18,186 nt of DNA from Verrucomicrobia bacterium UBA2460. Lineage in GTDB: Bacteria; Verrucomicrobiota; Verrucomicrobiia; Methylacidiphilales; Verrucolacustridaceae. Made by a program: the position numbers and the translations under genes. Position 1 is the stretch's first letter, and every line of letters begins with the position of its first letter. The notes under the pieces are model-generated. The model ran no database searches, was not told where the DNA came from, and saw only the letters and a program-made list of their open reading frames with translations. Below are positions 1 through 7,692 of the stretch, piece after piece. The stretch spans positions 9,425 to 27,610 of the forward strand of contig DDPU01000080.1 of NCBI GenBank assembly GCA_002342345.1, in the 5' to 3' direction.

Positions 1-1094
1 CCCAGCGGGCCGCTGAGATGCTGCACCCCGACATGCGAGGCCGGGGAAACCAGGGCCCGCAGGGTGCGGAAGACAAGGCCGGCCGCCGATCCCACCTGCT
101 CCTGGGGGGTGGGCCGGGTGACCTGCAGGTCGCTCGGTTTCCAAACCACGCCGATCATCCGGTCCTTCCGGTTGATGGCCTGTTCCGGGCTCAGGGGAAC
201 GGTGCGACGGTTGCCTTGACCATCCTCGACGACGAATTCCAGACGATCCTTGCCCGACTCCACCGCAGCTTTCACCGCCGCGGGATTCCAGATTTTCCGG
301 CCATCCACGGAAACCAGCCGCTCCCCGGGGCGGATGCCTGCCCGGGCGGCGGGCCCTCCCTCAATGACCCGGTCCACCAAGGCGGACTGGGCCGGATAGG
401 CCTCGAATCCCAGCCTGCGCAAACCTTCCAGCTCCTTGTCCGGTTCGGGAACGACCCGCACCGTGACGATCTCCCGCCCGTCCCGGTCGAGTTCCAAAAG
501 AATATCCCGGTTGACGCCAAGAAGAACGCTTTCCACCACCGCCCCGGGTCGCCCGGCCCAACGCTCCGGACGCTGGCCGTCGATCGCCAGAATTTTGTCT
601 CCCGGAAGGATTCCGGCCCGGGCCGCCGGCGAATGGGGATCCACCCACCCGATCGTGGTGGTCCGGTAAGTCATGTTGGTGGGCACGCCAAGAATCCAGA
701 CCCCGAAGGCGCAGGCAACGCCGAGGACGAGGCTGGCCAAGGGACCGGCCAGGGCCGTGAAGATTTTTGCGCCCGGGGAAGCCGGGGGCAGGTCCTTGTG
801 CTCCTCCCCCGGTTTGCCCTCGATGCCCTCCGCCGGACTCATCTGGGGGAGCTGCACAAACCCGCCCAGCGGCAGCAGGTTCACCTGCCATTCCACGCCA
901 TCCACAACCTTGCCGTAGATTTTCGGCCCGAACCCGATGGCGAAACGCTCCACCACGAGCCCCATCTTTCGCGCGGCCCAGAAGTGGCCGAACTCGTGGG
1001 CCGCCACGGTCAGGCCGAAAAGAATCAGGGCCACCACCACCGTGCCGGCAATGGTCAGCACATCCCCCCAGGGAGGCGGCAGGATGGCGATCAC
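1..1094 (-). CDS. rseP: RseP-type site-2 intramembrane zinc metalloprotease (M50), partial, C-terminus off the left edge
   Basis: This is an M50 site-2 protease that cuts transmembrane substrates within the inner membrane. In well-studied diderms it releases envelope-stress sigma factors and clears signal-peptide remnants; the substrate here is unknown. The zinc motif HEFGH lies at residues 33-37 inside the first membrane segment. A second hydrophobic segment follows at about 112-137 with the motif AGPLASLVLG. Two PDZ domains follow, each with an AG(I/I)xPG core, at about 143-215 and 233-300. The last visible residues are LSGPL, just before the usual third membrane region, so the LDG zinc-ligand motif lies outside the window. 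The GTG start at 1094 overlaps the dxr stop in a GTGA arrangement, which indicates translational coupling. A second in-frame GTG lies 11 codons later. Last gene of the lptD-purA-uppS-cdsA-dxr-rseP run within this window. Confidence 0.93.
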   Translation of the reverse strand, partial: MIAILPPPWGDVLTIAGTVVVALILFGLTVAAHEFGHFWAARKMGLVVERFAIGFGPKIYGKVVDGVEWQVNLLPLGGFVQLPQMSPAEGIEGKPGEEHKDLPPASPGAKIFTALAGPLASLVLGVACAFGVWILGVPTNMTYRTTTIGWVDPHSPAARAGILPGDKILAIDGQRPERWAGRPGAVVESVLLGVNRDILLELDRDGREIVTVRVVPEPDKELEGLRRLGFEAYPAQSALVDRVIEGGPAARAGIRPGERLVSVDGRKIWNPAAVKAAVESGKDRLEFVVEDGQGNRRTVPLSPEQAINRKDRMIGVVWKPSDLQVTRPTPQEQVGSAAGLVFRTLRALVSPASHVGVQHLSGPL

Positions 1095-2245
1095 CCGGAA
1101 GCCCCCAGGCGTTTGCGAGCCTCGGCCCGGGCCCAGCCGTCGGCCGCCACGATGGCGGGGAGATCGGGCTCGGGAATGTTCCGGTGGGAGGTCATCACGC
1201 TTTCCACAAGTTCCCAGATCCTCGGGAAAGGAATTTTTTCGTCCAGAAAAGCCTCCACGGCCACCTCGTTGGCCGCGTTGAAGACTCCCGGGAGGGTTCC
1301 CCCCGCCTCCCCCGCCTCCCGGGCCAGGCGCAGGGCCGGAAACCGTTTTTCGTCGGGCTTTTCAAAGGTGAGCGCCCCCAGCTTGGGCAGGTCGAGCGGC
1401 GGCAACCCGCTGGGGCGGCGCTCGGGATAGGTGATCGCATACTGGATCGGGAAACACATGTCGGTGACGCTGAGTTGGGCGAGAACCGAACCGTCCACGA
1501 ACTCGACCATGGAATGGACGATGCTTTGCGGGTGAACCACCACGTCCACCTGCGCCATCGGCAGACCAAAAAGCCAGTGGGCTTCGATCATTTCCAGCCC
1601 TTTGTTGAACATGGTTGCGGAATCGATGGTGATCTTCTTGCCCATCGACCAGGTGGGATGCTTGAGCGCCTGAGCCACCGTCACCTTGGCCATCTCCTTG
1701 GCCGGCATCTGCCGGAAGGGACCTCCGGAGGCGGTCAGGATGATTTTGCGGACTTCCTTGCCGTTGGCCCCCTGCAGGCACTGGAAAATGGCGTTGTGCT
1801 CGCTGTCGACCGGCAAAACCTGTCGTTTCCTTTTGCCGGCCTCGCCCATCACCGCGGAACCGGCCAAAACAAGGATCTCCTTGCTGGCGACCGCCAGATC
1901 CTTGCCCGTGCGCAACGCCGCCAACGCCGGAGCCAACCCGGCCGTGCCGACGATGGCCACCAGGACCATGTCCGCTTCCGTTTCCTCCACCATCTTGACC
2001 AGGCCTTCCGGTCCCGCGAACAGGCGGGATCCCGGGGGGAGATGTCCGCGGATTTTTTCCGCCGCCGGGGAATCGGAAACCGCCAGGGAGGAAACTCCGA
2101 ACTCCTTGGCCTGCTCCAAAAGCCGCGCGGTGCTTTTGGCCACGCCCAGACCGACGATCCGCATCTTCTCCGGCAGGGCCCGCGCCACCTTGCAGGTGCT
2201 TTCCCCAATGGAACCGCTGGAACCAAGCAGGATGACGCGCTTCAT
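1091..2245 (-). CDS. dxr: 1-deoxy-D-xylulose 5-phosphate reductoisomerase
   Basis: Dxr (IspC) converts 1-deoxy-D-xylulose 5-phosphate to 2-C-methyl-D-erythritol 4-phosphate with NADPH and a divalent metal. This is the committed step of the MEP isoprenoid pathway in the cytosol. The 384-residue length is normal for the family. The N-terminal dinucleotide-binding motif GSSGSIG is at residues 8-14. The metal-site motif VDSEHNAIF is at about 146-154, with D147 and E149. TASGGPF is at 171-177, and HPTWSMGKKITIDSATMFNKGLE is at 196-218, with E218 as a metal ligand. The Rossmann strand begins at residue 3, so the ATG at 2245 is well fixed. It overlaps the cdsA stop by 4 bases (ATGA). A strong GGAGG lies only 2 bases from the ATG, an unusually short spacing, so coupling from cdsA probably matters. 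Its isoprenoid products feed UppS, encoded two genes upstream. Confidence 0.97.
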   Translation of the reverse strand: MKRVILLGSSGSIGESTCKVARALPEKMRIVGLGVAKSTARLLEQAKEFGVSSLAVSDSPAAEKIRGHLPPGSRLFAGPEGLVKMVEETEADMVLVAIVGTAGLAPALAALRTGKDLAVASKEILVLAGSAVMGEAGKRKRQVLPVDSEHNAIFQCLQGANGKEVRKIILTASGGPFRQMPAKEMAKVTVAQALKHPTWSMGKKITIDSATMFNKGLEMIEAHWLFGLPMAQVDVVVHPQSIVHSMVEFVDGSVLAQLSVTDMCFPIQYAITYPERRPSGLPPLDLPKLGALTFEKPDEKRFPALRLAREAGEAGGTLPGVFNAANEVAVEAFLDEKIPFPRIWELVESVMTSHRNIPEPDLPAIVAADGWARAEARKRLGASG

Positions 2246-3090
2246 ACCCTCCCCGTCAAAATCAGGTATCCGTAAAAAACCGGCAAGCTAAAGAGAAGGC
2301 TATCGACCAGGTCGAGGGCACCCCCGATGCCGGGCAGGAATTTTCCGGAGTCCTTCACGTGGGCATCCCGCTTCACCACCGACTCGCCCAGATCCCCGAT
2401 GACACTGACGCCGGCGAGAAGAAGACCAAGCACCCAGGCGTGACTCCCCGCCAACCGGCCCAAGGCATGGGGAAACAGATGAACGAGCCCCACGCTGGTC
2501 AGCAGAGCCATCGCCACGCCGCCGACCAATCCCTCCCAAGTCTTTTTTGGGCTGATCAGGGGACTGAGCTTATGCCTGCCGAACAGGGATCCGGCCACGT
2601 AGGCGCCGACATCGGTGAACTTGGTGATGGCAACCGCATAGGCCAGCAGCGGGATGCCCGCGCCGCCGGGGACGCAGAAAAGAATCTTGGTCGCATAGTT
2701 GAGGAGATAGGGCACATAAAAGAAACCGAAGAGCGTCAGGGCCATGGCCACGGCGGCTCCCTCGATCTTGGCATCAAAGACCCTCCGGGTAAGCGCCCCC
2801 AGGATCACGAGCAGGACGAGGATGGCCTCCCCGGTGAAGGTCTCCGGCAAGTGCCCGTAAGGGGATACCACCGAGAAGAAGGTGGCACCGTAGAGCAAAG
2901 CCCCCGCAAGCAGGCCGGTTTTCAAAAAGACCGTCCGGCCCGCGGCGATCTGGGAAAGGTAAAATTCCCTCTGGGCGGCCAGCCCCGTGACGGCGATCAG
3001 CAGAAAAACCCCGTTGGTGTAACGGAGGGCCACCAGGGCAATCACCAAACCCCAGAGCAGGAGCGAAGAAAGCAGGCGCCAACCGAACAT
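2242..3090 (-). CDS. cdsA: Phosphatidate cytidylyltransferase (CDP-diacylglycerol synthase)
   Basis: CdsA makes CDP-diacylglycerol from CTP and phosphatidic acid at the inner membrane, the entry point to phospholipid head-group synthesis. The 282-residue protein is almost wholly hydrophobic, with roughly seven or eight membrane spans. The family signature is near the C-terminus: KRDAHVKDSGKFLPGIGGALDLVDS, with the usual metal-binding aspartates. The canonical PGHGG is PGIGG here and DRxDS is DLVDS, both mild departures. An upstream TTG at 3105 would add five residues, but the ATG at 3090 is preferred because GGGGGGA lies 6 bases ahead of it. Only one base separates it from the uppS stop, and its stop overlaps the dxr start. 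The uppS-cdsA-dxr-rseP neighbourhood is shared with many diderms. Confidence 0.95.
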   Translation of the reverse strand: MFGWRLLSSLLLWGLVIALVALRYTNGVFLLIAVTGLAAQREFYLSQIAAGRTVFLKTGLLAGALLYGATFFSVVSPYGHLPETFTGEAILVLLVILGALTRRVFDAKIEGAAVAMALTLFGFFYVPYLLNYATKILFCVPGGAGIPLLAYAVAITKFTDVGAYVAGSLFGRHKLSPLISPKKTWEGLVGGVAMALLTSVGLVHLFPHALGRLAGSHAWVLGLLLAGVSVIGDLGESVVKRDAHVKDSGKFLPGIGGALDLVDSLLFSLPVFYGYLILTGRV

Positions 3091-3091
3091 T

Positions 3092-3832
3092 TCAGATCCC
3101 CCCAAAACGGCGTTCCCGCCGGGCGTAATCGGCCAGGGCTTCGGCGAACTGTTCCTTCCCGAAATCCGGCCAGAGAACCGGGGTCACGTGAATTTCGGCA
3201 TAGGAAATCTGCCAAAGCATGAAGTTGCTGATCCTCATTTCGCCGCTCGTGCGGATAAGCAGGTCCGGGTCGGGAAGATCACGGGTGTAAAGGTGGCCGG
3301 AGACGGTTTTCTCATCGATGGTTTCGGGGTCGAGCCGGCCGGCCTTCACCTCCTTGGAGATCTCCTTGACCGCCTCGATGATTTCCACCCGGGAACCGTA
3401 ACTGAGGGCCAGAATCAGGTCTAACTTGGTGTTCCCCCTGGTCTTTTCCATGGCGGTCTCCAACTCCGCCCGCACCGCCTCGGGGAGATCCTGCAACCGC
3501 CCGATGGCGCGGAGACGCACCCCTTCCCTGCCCATTTCGGCCAACTCTTCCCGCAGGACAAGACGAAGCAACCCCATCAGCCCCTGCACCTCCTCCCGGG
3601 GCCGCTGCCAGTTCTCCACCGAAAAGGCGTAGAGGGTGAGATACCGGACCCCATGTGCGATGGCGGCCTGGACCACCTTCTTCACCGATTTTCGGCCGGC
3701 CTCGTGGCCGCTCAGCCGGGGTAGCCGGTGGTTTTTGGCCCAGCGGCCGTTGCCATCCATGATGATGGCCACGTGCCGGGGAATTTTTGTTTCCACACTG
3801 CGGTCTTCAGCCATGACGGAAGGTCTGCTCAC
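3092..3832 (-). CDS. uppS: Isoprenyl transferase (undecaprenyl diphosphate synthase family)
   Basis: A cis-prenyltransferase that condenses farnesyl diphosphate with isopentenyl diphosphates to build undecaprenyl diphosphate, the carrier lipid for peptidoglycan and O-antigen. The active-site motif IIMDGNGRWA is at 24-33, with catalytic D26. It is followed by GHEAGRKSVK, then YAFSVENWQRP at about 68-78. The C-terminal signature RTSGEMRISNFMLWQ...YAE carries the isopentenyl-diphosphate-binding arginines. The 246-residue length is normal. The GTG start at 3832 has GGGAG 6 bases ahead of it. An ATG at 3814, giving 240 residues, is also possible but has no clear ribosome binding site. Either start lies inside the end of purA (overlap 26 or 8 bases). 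The gene sits directly upstream of cdsA with one base between. Confidence 0.96.
   Translation of the reverse strand: MSRPSVMAEDRSVETKIPRHVAIIMDGNGRWAKNHRLPRLSGHEAGRKSVKKVVQAAIAHGVRYLTLYAFSVENWQRPREEVQGLMGLLRLVLREELAEMGREGVRLRAIGRLQDLPEAVRAELETAMEKTRGNTKLDLILALSYGSRVEIIEAVKEISKEVKAGRLDPETIDEKTVSGHLYTRDLPDPDLLIRTSGEMRISNFMLWQISYAEIHVTPVLWPDFGKEQFAEALADYARRERRFGGI
3097..3103 (-). promoter_or_regulatory. Ribosome binding site of cdsA
   Basis: GGGGGGA on the minus strand lies 6 bases before the ATG at 3090 and inside the last codons of uppS. It decides the cdsA start in favour of ATG 3090 over the TTG at 3105, which would overlap this site. Confidence 0.6.
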
Positions 3833-5087
3833 GCCCGGCTCCCACGGACAGAATTCCCAGCGGGGCGTCCACCAGGCGGGAAAGGGCGGAAAGATAAGCG
3901 CGGGCTTTCGCGGGCAGGTCGCGCCACCGGCGTGCCTCGGTCGTCGGCTCGCACCAGCCGGGAAAAATCCGGTAGACCGGGCGGCACCAATCCCACTCGG
4001 AAGCCTCCACAGGGGGTTCGCGCAGGATTTTTCCGCGCCAGCGGTAACCGACGCATACGGGGATTTTTTCCAGGCCGTCGAGGCCGTCGAGATTCGTCAT
4101 GGCCAGTTCCGTCACCCCGTTCAGCCGAACGGCACGCCGGACGAGGACCGCATCAAACCAACCACACCTCCGGGCCCGGCCGGTGGTGGATCCGAACTCC
4201 CTTCCCATCCCGTGGAGCAGATGCCCGAGCGTTCCGTCCTCCGTCACAAACGGTCCGCTTCCCACCCGGGTGGTGTACGCCTTGAGCACCCCGACCACCC
4301 GCCGGATCGCCGTGGGCGGAACCCCCGTGCCGGTGCAGGCGCCACCCGCCGTGCAATGGGAACTGGTGACATAGGGGTAGGTCCCATGGTCGATGTCCAA
4401 AAAGGTTCCCTGGGCGCCTTCGATGAGGATGTTTTTGCCGGTGTGGACGGCCTGATGGGCCAAGGCAACGCCATCGCAGAGATAGGGCCTCAGGAACCGC
4501 GAGGCCGTTTGGATCTCCCGAAGATCGGCGGAAGGGGCGATGCTTTCCCAACCCAGATGGCGGGCGGCATGGTTGTGGATCCGGATCCGCTCGAGAATTC
4601 TCCGGGAAAGTTCCGGCCAAGGAAGGGCCAACTCCCCTGCCCGCAAACCAACACGGGCAGCCTTGTCCGCATACGCCGGGCCAATACCCCGCCCGGTGGT
4701 CCCGATTTTTCCCCGGCCCCGTTTTTTTTCCGATCCCCGATCCACCGCGCGATGCTGGGGAAGAACCAGATGGGCCTGCGCTGCCAGATGAAGCCGGCCC
4801 CGCGTGCGGACACCGCGGTCGTGCAGACCCTGAATTTCCGAGACAAGGCTGACGGGATCCACCACCGCGCCGCCGGCAATCAGGCAGGAGACCCCGCTCC
4901 GGAGAATCCCCGAGGGCACAAGGTGCAGGACGTATTTTTCCCCGCCAATTTCCACGGTGTGGCCGGCATTGTTGCCGCCTTGGGCGCGAAAGACCCAGTC
5001 CGCCTCCCCCGCCATGACATCGAGAATTTTTCCCTTCCCCTCATCCCCCCATTGGAGGCCAAGGACCACGGTCACGCGGGCTTTCAA
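3807..5087 (-). CDS. purA: Adenylosuccinate synthetase
   Basis: PurA joins aspartate to IMP using GTP to give adenylosuccinate, the first step from IMP to AMP in the cytosol. The GTP-binding loop GLQWGDEGKGK is at residues 10-20, with the catalytic aspartate D15. GGNNAGHT follows at 37-44, with the catalytic histidine H43. Further motifs are TGRGIGPAYADKAAR, EGAQGTFLDIDHGTYPYVTSS, AYTTRVGSGPF, the TTGRARRCGWFD substrate loop, and SVGAGREQT near the end. The 426-residue length is normal. The start is probably the TTG at 5087, because the first beta strand begins straight after it. A GTG at 5075 would remove four residues, and neither has a strong ribosome binding site. It lies 26 bp after lptD and overlaps uppS, so a purine gene is embedded in an envelope operon. 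Confidence 0.97.
   Translation of the reverse strand: MKARVTVVLGLQWGDEGKGKILDVMAGEADWVFRAQGGNNAGHTVEIGGEKYVLHLVPSGILRSGVSCLIAGGAVVDPVSLVSEIQGLHDRGVRTRGRLHLAAQAHLVLPQHRAVDRGSEKKRGRGKIGTTGRGIGPAYADKAARVGLRAGELALPWPELSRRILERIRIHNHAARHLGWESIAPSADLREIQTASRFLRPYLCDGVALAHQAVHTGKNILIEGAQGTFLDIDHGTYPYVTSSHCTAGGACTGTGVPPTAIRRVVGVLKAYTTRVGSGPFVTEDGTLGHLLHGMGREFGSTTGRARRCGWFDAVLVRRAVRLNGVTELAMTNLDGLDGLEKIPVCVGYRWRGKILREPPVEASEWDWCRPVYRIFPGWCEPTTEARRWRDLPAKARAYLSALSRLVDAPLGILSVGAGREQTFRHG
3839..3843 (-). promoter_or_regulatory. Ribosome binding site of uppS
   Basis: GGGAG on the minus strand lies 6 bases ahead of the GTG at 3832 and inside the purA coding region. It supports the GTG start over the ATG 18 bases downstream. 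Confidence 0.4.
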
Positions 5088-5113
5088 GGGAAAATCCGGG
5101 GTAGCCGCCCGGG

Positions 5114-7591
5114 TTAATAACCCGACTGCGGTCCGGCAAAGGACACCCCGCTGGTTCCGGGGGACTGGTTGAATCCCAGAGGCATTTCCGGAAAAGCCTT
5201 GAGGGTCAGGGTCGCCAGAGCCACGAACTCCGAGGGCGAGCCCTGGTTTTGACGGTTGGCAACCTGGGCGCCGAGGATCCAGGCACCGATATCCCGGTAG
5301 ACGCCGAAGCCCACCTGCTGCAGCAGGTCCGGGTTCATGGAATAGGTCACCCCGGCGTTAAAAAACCAGCTCTCGTTGAGCCGGTAGTTGGCGCTGCCGT
5401 TGATCAGCTGGTTTTGGCTATTCGTCTCGATGGAGTTGTTGAGGGCATTGACATAGGAAAATTGCTCGAGGAAGGAATACCCGACCCCAAGCTCCAGTGC
5501 CGGGATCACCTGCCAGCGGCTGCCGAGATTGACGGAGTTGTATCCGTTGCCGCTGATGGAGGTCGAGGCCCCCAGGGTGGCCGTCCACCAGGGAACCGGC
5601 ATCACATTGAGCTCGTTGTAAATTTCGGGGAAATCGGAGTTCACCGTCTCGGGAACCTGCACGAACTGCGTGTTCAGACCCGGAAGGGTCGGCCGGACCG
5701 GCTGGTAGTCCCCGTAGAGCTTCCAGTTGGCCAACTCATACGGTTGGCCATCGCGCCGCGTCCATACCCGGTTCATCACGCCGGGCCGCACCACGAGAAG
5801 CTGGTCAATGGAATCCACCGAGTTGTAGAGGGAGGAATTCAGGGGGGTGGCCTCGACGGAATTCACCCGGGTGTCGTACCCGGCGAATTCCGTCGGCCGG
5901 ACGTTGGGACGGGGCACGTAGCTGAAGTGAACAAAGGGCTCCATGACGTGACGAAGGCCGTCGATCGCCCAGGCTTTGTTTTTGACGTCGTTCCAGGAGG
6001 CGTGGACCTTGGTGGAAAGATCCGCGCCCACATTGAACACATAGCGGAAAAGGGAGGTGTCCGAGAGCGTGACCCCGTTGCCCAGGCTGTTCCCCACCGT
6101 GTTGGTTTGGGTGTTTTGGGTCACGTTGCCGGGCGCCAGGTTGTTCCGGGTGTAGACCGTTCCCCGGATGCCTGCGCGCGGCGTGAAATTGAGCCAGTTG
6201 AAATATTGGCGGGGGTATAGAAGCTGGTGGTAAGTGTCGTAGCGGATGGCGGTGTAGTCCGTCTGGTTGGCCACCTGGTTCCATTGGGTGCCAAGGTAAC
6301 TGACGCTGGATTCCCCCTCGTAGGCCAGGCCGGGGTTGCCATCCGGATCGGTCAGCTTGCCGGTGTTGGGATCGACGCCGTAAGTGCCGGGAATGAACTG
6401 ACGCTTGAATTCGATCTTGGCGGAAGGTTTCTGCTGCTGGGTCTGGAACAGGTTGTTGATCTGGGTGCGGGCATTGGCGGTGACGGTGAAATTCGGGTCC
6501 TGGTACATGGCATCCAGATACGTGTTGGGCTGCTGATCCCGGATGTAATCATCGGCAAAAAAGTCCTGGGTCACGTAGGCATCGCTCAAAACATTGATGC
6601 GGGAGCGCGAACTGAGCGAGGGAGCGTCGAAGGCGGGGGTGCGGTCCGCGTCCACCGGGTTGCCGCCCTTGAGAATGGTGGTGTTGTGGCTGTAGGGAAA
6701 CCAGTAACGGCCCCGAGGCGGTGCGGCGGCATCGGGACGCTCGTCGGTTCCGTCGTAAATCTGGTACCCACGGTCGTTGATGTACCATCCGCGCAACCCG
6801 ACCTGCGTGGTGGGATGGTCGGTCCCCTTGCCGGGAGTCACATAGGAGAGGGCGGCCCCGCCAGCCCAACCCCGCCGGCTGTAATAATCCACGTCCATCT
6901 CCCCCTTGAGCTTGTCCGAGAGGGCAAAGCGGTAGGAACCCAGTGCATAGATGCCCAAACGGGAGACGGTGCCGACGGAAACATCCACCGAGGAGTGGGT
7001 GTCGCGCTGATACTGAACCAGGTAAGGAAACCAGAAAAACGGGACATCGCCGAAATAACCGACGGAATTTTCCACGACGGTTTTGTCGTCGGGATAGAGA
7101 CTGACCGAGGTGGCCTTGACGTTCCATCCGGGTTTCTCGCGGTTGTCGGTGGTGTAATGGCCGCCGTCGATCTGGTAATTGCCGATCTCGGGAGTGCTGA
7201 TGGATTGCCCCTCCATCATCATCTTGCCATCGAGAAAACGGAATTTTTCCGAGAGGATTTTTTTGGTCCGGAAATTGTAGGTCAGCAGATCCCCGCGATA
7301 AATCTGCCCGAGTTTATAAAGGCGGACGTTTCCCTTGGCGGTTGCCTCCTTGGTGGTCGGGTTAAAATGAACCTGGTCGGCCAGTAGCACATCCCCCCCA
7401 TAGGTCACATTGACATTGTTTTCCGCATAATAAATCCCCCCTTCATAGCGGTTGGCACCATCGGAGGTGATTTGCAGGGGGGGCTCCACGGATTCCGGGG
7501 GTTCCGAGGTCTGCCCCAAACCGTCTGGTACCCCCAGGGCACAGGAAGCCCAAACGGAAATACCCAACAGCCATGAAGAGCTTATTTTCAT
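5114..7591 (-). CDS. lptD: LPS-assembly protein LptD (OstA family), outer-membrane beta-barrel
   Basis: LptD is the outer-membrane translocon that inserts lipopolysaccharide into the outer leaflet, working with LptE and the LptA bridge. The 825-residue protein opens with a Sec signal peptide at about 1-26. An OstA/LptA-like beta-jellyroll domain follows at about 38-125, with repeating motifs such as AENNVNVTYGGDVLLADQV and ATAKGNVRLY. The rest, from about 200 onward, is rich in alternating aromatic and polar strands as expected for the barrel. VPFFWFPYL at about 184-192 matches the family's conserved start of the barrel region. The mature protein contains no cysteine, so the inter-domain disulfides of E. 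coli LptD cannot form. It ends in Tyr rather than Phe. It is the first gene of the minus-strand operon, after an AT-rich spacer. No clear ribosome binding site precedes the ATG. Confidence 0.9.
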   Translation of the reverse strand: MKISSSWLLGISVWASCALGVPDGLGQTSEPPESVEPPLQITSDGANRYEGGIYYAENNVNVTYGGDVLLADQVHFNPTTKEATAKGNVRLYKLGQIYRGDLLTYNFRTKKILSEKFRFLDGKMMMEGQSISTPEIGNYQIDGGHYTTDNREKPGWNVKATSVSLYPDDKTVVENSVGYFGDVPFFWFPYLVQYQRDTHSSVDVSVGTVSRLGIYALGSYRFALSDKLKGEMDVDYYSRRGWAGGAALSYVTPGKGTDHPTTQVGLRGWYINDRGYQIYDGTDERPDAAAPPRGRYWFPYSHNTTILKGGNPVDADRTPAFDAPSLSSRSRINVLSDAYVTQDFFADDYIRDQQPNTYLDAMYQDPNFTVTANARTQINNLFQTQQQKPSAKIEFKRQFIPGTYGVDPNTGKLTDPDGNPGLAYEGESSVSYLGTQWNQVANQTDYTAIRYDTYHQLLYPRQYFNWLNFTPRAGIRGTVYTRNNLAPGNVTQNTQTNTVGNSLGNGVTLSDTSLFRYVFNVGADLSTKVHASWNDVKNKAWAIDGLRHVMEPFVHFSYVPRPNVRPTEFAGYDTRVNSVEATPLNSSLYNSVDSIDQLLVVRPGVMNRVWTRRDGQPYELANWKLYGDYQPVRPTLPGLNTQFVQVPETVNSDFPEIYNELNVMPVPWWTATLGASTSISGNGYNSVNLGSRWQVIPALELGVGYSFLEQFSYVNALNNSIETNSQNQLINGSANYRLNESWFFNAGVTYSMNPDLLQQVGFGVYRDIGAWILGAQVANRQNQGSPSEFVALATLTLKAFPEMPLGFNQSPGTSGVSFAGPQSGY

Positions 7592-7692
7592 TATATTACG
7601 TAAAAAGTCCTAGCAATCTTACAAAATTTGGACAGAGAAAACATTCCAAAAAAAATGAAACCTAAATTTATATTTAATTATTTATCATTCAA
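7592..7692. other. AT-rich spacer between nadA and lptD; probable leader/promoter region of the lptD operon
   Basis: This 101-base stretch is far richer in A and T than its surroundings. It holds an 8-base A-run (7648-7655) and the palindrome TTACGTAA (7596-7603). The lptD operon must be transcribed from here or from upstream, but I could not fit a convincing -35/-10 pair with normal spacing. I also see no GC-rich hairpin that would act as a nadA terminator. Confidence 0.4.

Noticed and set aside
18..1430. 470-codon open frame on the plus strand
   Set aside because: It is antisense to rseP and the 3' part of dxr, both unambiguous by motif. Its product is low-complexity and rich in Pro, Arg and Gly, as expected from high-GC antisense reading.
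767..2275. 502-codon open frame on the plus strand
   Set aside because: It is antisense to dxr and part of rseP. Its composition is His/Arg/Gly-rich with no recognisable domain.
3636..5117. 493-codon open frame on the plus strand
   Set aside because: It is antisense to purA and uppS, which carry all expected family motifs.
7513..7591. Lipoprotein signal on LptD (WASC near residue 17)
   Set aside because: The residue at -3 is Trp, which does not fit a lipobox, and LptD is an integral barrel. An ordinary signal peptide is preferred.
7648..7655. Rho-independent terminator for nadA at the T-run (minus strand)
   Set aside because: The eight-T run is present, but the only inverted repeat ahead of it is a short AT-only stem. 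A GC-rich hairpin is missing.
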